Assembly (NCBI GenBank): GCA_011009095.1
Contig: VTPC01004662.1
Location: 1-64,000, forward strand
Direction of reading: 5' to 3'
Source of the DNA: Ignelater luminosus
Taxonomy: Eukaryota > Arthropoda > Insecta > Coleoptera > Elateridae
DNA: 64,000 nucleotides
The notes under the pieces are model-generated. The model made no database searches. It was not told the origin of the DNA and saw nothing but the letters and a program-made list of their open reading frames with translations. Positions within the stretch are counted from its first letter, which is position 1. Each line of letters opens with the position of its first letter. Below are positions 57,637 through 64,000 of the stretch, in pieces. A program made the position numbers and the translations under genes.

Positions 57637-57905
57637 ATCTACCAGATGTGATTGCAATTACGGCTTTGCAATGTCATAGCATTGTCGTCTACCTGATGTA
57701 TTCGAGATTACGCGCTACCGACGTAGTCTGAGTAATCCCTTGCGATGTCGTAGTCTTGACGTCCCAGCTACACTTTATACCTGATATCTACCTGATGTGA
57801 CTGAAATTACGCGCTGGTGATGTAACTTGAGTACTCCCTTGCGATGTCATAGTATTGACGTACCAGCTACATCGATATGATGTAATCGAGAGATGTAGTG
57901 CTTGT
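57637..57905 (+). repeat. ~99-bp tandem repeat, about 2.5 copies
   Basis: Units start CTACCAGATGTG (57637, partial), CTACCTGATGTA (57689) and CTACCTGATGTG (57788). Shared blocks are ATTACGCGCT, CCCTTGCGATGTC and TTGACGT(C/A)CCAGCTACA. It is richer in CpG than the surroundings and ends a few dozen bases before the transposon at 57993. Confidence 0.6.
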
Positions 57906-58065
57906 TCTTTCGTTGGTATGTACCTGTTACATTAATGTCACAATGTATTTACTGGGCATGATCTAAATCGAAAACATGTTTGTACATACATGTACATACA
58001 TGTAAAAAGTATGGAATATCCTATATATCTCAGTAAATATGCATTTTATGGAAAAATGTTTCCTA

Positions 58066-58692
58066 TGAAGATGTTCTGAGGTGTTGGTGTTTTATAATAA
58101 TATGCGAGTTTGTTTAATAATAATAAATAGTAAAATGATAAAAAGTTATTTATTAAAGATTATAACAGGTTAATAATTGTCGAGGAACTATGTTAGATTT
58201 TGTGCAAACTGGAATGATATCGAATGAATGTTAGCGAACGAATGAATCGTTCCTGTGTTTTAACCAAGAACAAAATTCTCGAGTTTTCGAAGAAAATCAT
58301 ATTCTGAAAACTATTAACAAAAACTTTGTTCAAGGAAATATTATTGCTGTAGGTCTGTTTAAGAAGAATTGAGACAAAGGCAAAATTCCTCTAGGAAAGT
58401 TTATAATGTGTTCTCTACTCTAAGAATTAGACACTAAACAAAATTCTTAAACCTTCTACGAAGATTATTTATAATGTGCAAATGTGTTTAGGATATTTCT
58501 AAAGAAGTACGTTTGAAAGAAAATAATTGACAAACGGCAAAACCTTTTTTTCTATGACACTGTTAAGATGCAAAACATTTGAGAATGTCTTTAACAAACT
58601 AACAGGTATAAGTGGAACACTTTTACTTCGTATATTTATTTCCGAAAAGTCAATGTTTTACGTATTTCTAGTTTTTAGAAAGTGTCGCTACA
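58066..58692. mobile_element. probable solo LTR inside the left TIR
   Basis: The insertion is exactly defined by comparison with the intact right TIR. It begins TG, ends CA and is flanked by CCTA on both sides (58062-58065 and 58693-58696). TG...CA ends, a 4-bp duplication and a 627-bp length without coding capacity suggest a solo LTR. No second copy is in the window to confirm this. Confidence 0.6.
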
Positions 58693-59151
58693 CCTATAAA
58701 AGTTGTTCAGTGTTTAGTTTTACATTACAGGGTAATACCAAATAACTATTTCTTAAAAAAACAAAAGCGCAACGAACAATGCTTCAATTTTTTTTATAGG
58801 AAGGTATTCCTTTATTGTACTCATTTGTTAGAGAATGTTTTTCTCTTTTCAATGATGTAAAACTTTGATACACTTGCTTAAGTAAATTTTGATTAAAACG
58901 CAGAAAATTGTTTGAATAACGCTTAAAAGTTTATTTATTCATTTGTTACCTTTCCACACGCGGTCTTTTAAATTTTCAATATCATCTAGTCACATTATGG
59001 TCGGTGTGATACACTTTTGTTTGTTGCGACAATTGAACGCGTCGTAGAAATGTCAATTAATAACCGAACTGAAGCGAAAAGTTGTTTGTTTAATTAATTT
59101 AAGCATTTTGATCAACGTGAGGATAACAAAGTTACAAAAACACGACTTGCT

Positions 59152-60231
59152 ATGGATCATTTATCAGAAAAACATCGTATCGAAATTTTAATGATGCTGG
59201 GATAGGAGACAGAAGGAGAACACAGGAGGAAGTTTGCAATTTAATTTTGATTTTAATAACGTGCACCCGGAATACCATATTTCTCAGTCTACTGTAAGTA
59301 AAATTTTGCATAAATTTCATGAGACAGGTTCTGTGAAAGATCGTCCAAAAACAGGCAGACCTAAAGCTCTAAATAATGAACAACATGAGAATATAATGTT
59401 GGCAGTCGTGGAAAATCCACATGTTTCTGTTTGACAAATTGCTCGTGAACATACTTTAAAGAAATCCACTGCACACGAAGTTCTAAGAAAGAAGAAGTAG
59501 CATCCGTATAAACCCTGTATAGTTCAAAAATTATTAGAAGATGATTTAGATCGAAGATTGCAATTTTGCGAAGAAATAACACATAGGCTTTAGGAAAATG
59601 CAAATTTTCATAAAAATATCCTCTTCACTTATGAAACAACGTTTTGTTTGAATGGTACCATTAACAAACAAAACACGAGCTACTGGTCTTTGCTGAATTC
59701 TGGCTGGTATGTAGAAGGGCACACCTAATATCAGCAGAAAGTCAGTGTCTGGGCAGGAATTATTGGAACCCAAATTTTGGGACTTTTTTTATAGTACATA
59801 ATTTAACAGCGGATGCTTATCTAGATTTTTTAAGATTTGACTTAGTTCCTGCTTTAGCTGTTCTATTTCCTAATGAACTAGATCCAGATGTACCCCATAA
59901 CAAAATATGGTTGCAACAAGGCGGGGCTCCTCCTCATATCAAAATTAATATCCGACGGTTTCTTGATAATACTTTCCCTTATCAATGGATAGGCAGAAAA
60001 GGTACAGTAGAATGGCCAGCTCGCTTGCCGGATTTAAGTCCACTTGATTTTTTTCTGTGGGGCCATCTCAAAAATAAGATTTATGTCGATATGCCTGAAG
60101 ATATTGAAACTCTAAAAGACCGTATTAGAACAAAGATTAGAGCTATCACACCAGAAACGATTCAAAATGCAGGAAACGAATTTGAAAGACGACTTTATCA
60201 TTGCCAAGCTGTAAATAAACACTTTCTATGA
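59152..60231 (+). pseudogene. Tc1/mariner-like transposase relic (4)
   Basis: It starts MDHLSEKHRIEILMMLG, stops and shifts, then has the helix-turn-helix part (HISQSTVSKILHKFHETGSV, PKTGRPKALNNEQH). Later NILFTYETTFCLNG has Tyr where the first catalytic Asp (FTDE) belongs. WAGIIGTQILG follows. The last 106 codons are open: WLQQGGAPPH with Gly for the second Asp (QQDGAP), WIGRKGTVEWPARLPDLSP and LDFFLWGHLKNKIY. It ends at 60231. Two of three catalytic residues are gone, so it is dead independently of the frameshifts. Confidence 0.8.
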
Positions 60232-60584
60232 ACTGTAGAGTGTAGTTATACAAAAGTTTCAATTCGTAACATATGAATATTGAAATAAACTTTCAAACAA
60301 TTTTTTACGTTTTAATAAAAATTTACTTATGCAAGTGTATCAATGTTTTACATCATTGAAAAGAGAAAAACATTCTCTATCAAATGAGTACAATAAAGGG
60401 ATACCTTCCCATTAAAATATTGAAGCATTATTCGTTGCGCTTTTGTTTTTTTAAAAGATAGTTATTTGGTATTGCCCTGTAATGTAAAACTAAACACTAA
60501 ACAACTTTTATAGGAAACATTTTTCCATAAAATGCATATTTACTGAGATATATAGGATATTTCATACTTTTCGGACATACTGTA

Positions 60585-61384
60585 TATTGAGTTTCTATTA
60601 GTATTTTTGCTTTTGTTTTGTGCAAAGCATAGAAGTGATCTTATAATGTTTTTTAAGCAGTAGTCTAAATGTCCCGTAAATAGAAATAGCTTTGTTTTTA
60701 TGACTACCTTTTTATCACTAAACTGATTGGGTTAACCTTAGATGATTTTTTGTCAAAACAAATTTTGTTTACTTTCTGATGACTTCCTTTGCAGCTTCCT
60801 AGTTGTTTCTTTTTCTAGTTTCATCTGCGAAAATAAAAATCAAATTTCAGTAGCTGACCTAAGTATTAATAAAATTCTTTTAGCCTTCAAAGAAGCGTTT
60901 GCTTACCACAAGACAAAATAAATGAGAAACTAATTAGTCATAAACTTTTGGGCACAGTTAACTCTTAGATTGTAGATTATAAATGGGCAAAACAGAGAAG
61001 GGAAGAAAATAGAACATATAAGATAACTGTTCTTCAAACTAGTTATTTTTCTGCATATTTAATTAGGACTGCAAGGGTACCGTCATTATGTAGACTGTAT
61101 CAGCGACAGTATATCTTAACAACACCCTTTAATATCAAAAATAGTTACGCCAGACTGTCGGTTGTTGCGTTTCTTTCGTTTTAGTTCAAACCTGTACAAA
61201 TAGACCTATAAGACACAAGACACTTCAAAATATCTGAACCACATTCCACAATGTTTCAGTCGTATAAATGCAAAACCCCACAAGTTTAGAGAAATAAAAT
61301 TCGAGATAATAAAGATAAACTCGTATTGTAGAAAATAAGTTTAATTTTGCATTATGTAACACACATAAGTCTTATTATCTCAGT
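60585..61384. other. no gene seen
   Basis: AT-rich, no recognised feature. Confidence 0.4.
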
Positions 61385-62320
61385 TCTAAATACCAAAATC
61401 AACTGTTTCTTTTTCACAGTCTTCCTCTTCTTTAGTTACTTGCCCTCCTTCTAACGCATTTTGGAAACCGTCTCTAAAAAAGGCTAAGGCATTTTTCATA
61501 CCACATTCTTATCCAAAATGCTTTTTTTAAAAGTTTTGCAATACTTTTGTTCTTATCCTTAATAGGTACTCCAATATGTAAGAGCCTTGAGTTTATCTGA
61601 GAAATGTTTTTCACCATTTCTATAAAGCGTTTCACATCTTACAAATGGAGCACCGCGTTGTCCCTTAACAATAATTATTCTTTTTGAAGGTTTTAACTTA
61701 AAATGTTAGTAACCTTCCCCATTACTCTCCATTATATCATTGTATACCCTTCAGAGTTTAATGGTAAATAATTCAGCAGGCATATAGATTTTGTTAAAAG
61801 TTTTCGACCGGCAATAATTAATGAGATTCTGCACATTTGAGATATTCAATAAACTGTTTTATAGCTTGTCTTTTACCATCATTCTTATGCCCAACGCGGT
61901 CGCCACCTTTTCTTTCAACAGGTATAAGTGACTATTCCTTTATGCTTTTGCAATATTCATAATTATACTTTTTCTTAATGTCCAAGGTACCTTGGAACGC
62001 CTTTCTGCTTACAAGAATCATCAAGCCATCATTTCTCTTAACTTTATGACGTAGAATGTAAAATTTAGGTTTATTTCTATCTTCCCTTCGTTTTCTATGC
62101 CTTTTTGAATTTTTTGAGTTACAATGACGTAAAATCAACTTATCTTGTCCTCTGTTTTCCTTGTTCTTGTAAAGGACTGCGTGAAATTCTTTCACATTTG
62201 TCATGGAAAGCTCAGATATGCACTGAAATACCTGGTATGGTTTTCCACCATGACCACAACTATAATATACAGGCAAACTAGTAGTAGCATATCTAAAAAA
62301 GAATAAGTTCATATAAATTA
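61385..62320 (-). pseudogene. third family-S member, catalytic core deleted
   Basis: The minus-strand frame 62312-61932 begins with the N-terminal conserved region (YSCGHGGKPYQVFQCISELS, HRKRREDRNKPKFYILRHK, VSRKAFQGTLDIKKKYN). After a stop come ERKGGDRVGHKNDGKRQAIK and QFIEYLKCAESH (compare SHYSRT in the 40-kb copy). The sequence then jumps to what looks like the C-terminal part, VPIKDKNKSIAKLLKKAF, and ends near 61385. The segment with the three catalytic Asp is missing. It is assigned by similarity of layout to the copies at 32.9-37.7 and 40.5-42.5 kb. Confidence 0.5.
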
Positions 62321-64000
62321 CACTTAAAGTTCGTCTTAGGCGGTCGTTATTACTAATTAAAATATTGCTTTACAAGTAACCAATTGACAACCTACCTTGT
62401 ACGTCTTGCTTTATACCGTTAGGTTTTTAATTTACATCTCTTTCTAGCCTTATTGTCATCGCATTGTGTAATGTATGTACATCAATTGATTGGGATTATT
62501 TAATCTTTCCATGGTATATGCTGCAAATTGTTGTTAATAATCACAAAACAATATTATTTTTATTATAGAATCCACACAAAAATTCACTACGGATCTGTAG
62601 GCTTTTGAATTTTTAACCTTCTGATGTATTCCACTCATTTATGAAAAAATTGTGACCTGTTGGGTTTTGCATTTAGGCGATTGATGTGTGTCCATTAGAT
62701 ACTAATAAATACATGTTTTGTTGTACTTATATAGAAGCTTTAGCTATAGTAACCACATTGCCTTTTTAGCTGAGAAAGGAATTTAATTCACGTAGCAGAT
62801 CTTGGAACACTTTTACACGGGCTTATTGTTTTTGATTTACAACTAGTGCAAAAACAACCTGGTGAAAACGTTTGAAGATCTGCTGTGCAAATACCGTGCG
62901 GTAAGAGAATCACTCGTCTAAAATGGCACTTAGTTCATTTATACAGTTATTACTCTAGTAAATTAATATACGTAGACTTAATAATTTCAAAACTTTGATA
63001 ATGAAGACTTCGTTCCGGAAGAATTAATCTTCCAGGCTCAATCTGCAGCATGGAAATTTTTGCCAAGATATCAAATTGTCGTTCTGCACAACTTTATATA
63101 AACTCTGTTTCTTTTTTTTTATAGACGCTAAATGCCGAATTGCAGGCTATAAATGTATGTACAAATGGAACAGTCCTTCCAGGTTTCAAAACCATGGTAC
63201 AGGGTTAGGCAACTCTGGGGTCACAATCAAAACAAGAAAATCAATCTATTTTTCGGCGCAATATTACTTGCTTTTTAAATTTTCTGAGCTGGGCTCGCGA
63301 CAAAGACATCTGCAGTATTTAAAGTTGTTTCCACGTTTATTCCATCACATAGGTATGTATTTACTCAGTCCTAGATAAATGCTGTTTTATTGGCATTATT
63401 TTCCAAAACAACTTTTTGGGTAATAGTGACTAGACTAGAGGTTTTTCTTAAAGATCATTATAAGATTTATCTTGATCTTTTCTTTAGGCTTAGAAATTTT
63501 TGTATTTTTTTTTTAAATCCCTACATCTACTAGACATTTAGTCAAAAATCCATCAATACTTTTGCTGGTAAAGAATCCTTAGGCTGAGGGAATTATCCTT
63601 CAACCTGGCAACGCTGACATCCACAAAACCGAACTGACAGCACGTGCGCGCTGTAAACGCAGGCAAGTAGCTTTTTGAACAATTTCTATATGAAGAAGTT
63701 GTTAATGAAGGTTAGTATAGGTATAACGCAAAAAGTCTTTAGTAGTTTTTTATTTGTCATCTGAACTGTCCTCTGATAATGACAATAATTTTGCATATAA
63801 GGATAATGTAGCAATGTTGACAACGCCATTATTGTTTTTGTCTTGAATTACACAATTGCACTCACTGCTCTATCACCTTGCAAGATCTATTGCTATCTCC
63901 TTGAGACAGAGCAACAAATCTTGCACGCAGTGCACAATTGCGTCGAACTGTCACAGAATCGAATGTCAAATTCTGAAAAAGAACATCTGCATGAAACAGA
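62321..64000. other. no firm gene
   Basis: Mostly AT-rich. A 100-codon plus frame at 63076-63378 has no recognised motif. The last 300 bp (minus strand, ending SEDSSDDK near 63755) may be the end of another transposon-encoded protein, but the evidence is thin. Confidence 0.35.

Larger units (their letters stand above)
57993..60584 (+). mobile_element. Tc1/mariner-like element with ~320-bp TIRs
   Basis: The right end read inwards is TACAGTATGTCCGAAAAGTA and the left TACATACATGTAAAAAGTAT. From there the two match for about 320 bp (AGTAAATATGCATTTTATGG, later AAAAGCGCAACGAA and TTTCTCTTTTCAATGATG). The left repeat is split by a 627-bp insertion (58066-58692). Right TIR about 60268-60584; left 57993-58065 plus 58697-58948. 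Without the insertion the element is about 1.96 kb. A TA flanks the right end. Confidence 0.8.

Noticed and set aside
63600..64000. Possible Transib-like C-terminus (SEDSSDDK) on the minus strand
   Set aside because: Acidic-serine ends are too common, and no RAG1-like motif precedes it.

Overview
This is a window of an AT-rich animal genome, almost certainly an insect. The evidence is short GT/AG-spliced genes, a secreted Kazal-domain gene, and a dense mixture of arthropod-type transposable elements: two mariners, two other Tc1/mariner-like elements, piggyBac, Transib, hAT, RTE-like and R1-like LINEs, and gypsy and Bel/Pao remnants. I cannot name the species; a beetle or bug would fit. No bacterial operons, CRISPR arrays, rRNA or tRNA genes were seen. 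Family names come from remembered motifs, with no database search.

Region by region. 1-5.5 kb holds a degraded piggyBac, a gypsy pol relic on the opposite strand and an RTE-like LINE relic. 8.3-10.2 kb is a Transib (RAG1-like) element with both ends, and those ends look like recombination signal sequences. 10.9-13.3 kb is an R1-type LINE split by a 1.1-kb insertion. 13.3-23.1 kb has no recognisable gene. 23.1-24.3 kb is a dead mariner. 27.9-31.2 kb has a Bel/Pao gag scrap and a second RTE-like LINE. 32.5-38.4 kb is a large DNA transposon (family S below, perhaps Sola) split by a hAT element with a perfect 8-bp target duplication. 40.2-42.8 kb is a nearly intact second member of family S. 44.6-45.9 kb has a Tc1/mariner-like relic and a MITE. 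47.5-50.3 kb is an element with long inverted repeats coding for an apparent FEN/PIN-like nuclease with a Cys-rich tail. It is interrupted by a 0.5-kb insertion carrying two oppositely oriented hammerhead ribozymes. 51.4-52.4 kb is an intact three-exon Kazal gene. 53.0-54.2 kb is a nearly intact mariner, and 55.7-56.4 kb is a likely small secreted-peptide gene. 58.0-60.6 kb is a long-TIR Tc1/mariner-like element split by a probable solo LTR. 61.4-62.3 kb is a third, core-deleted member of family S.

Only two features look like host genes (Kazal, 51.4-52.4 kb; 63-aa secreted peptide, 55.7 kb), both on the minus strand. The rest is layered transposon history. At least four insertions into older elements can be read: one is bounded by an exact target duplication plus inverted repeats, two by short flanking repeats, and one only by continuity of the interrupted protein. 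The most unusual feature is the inverted pair of hammerhead ribozymes at 48.7-49.1 kb. It has a complete catalytic core and a self-complementary stem III, and lies in an insertion with a 13-bp target duplication, as in Penelope-like retroelements.
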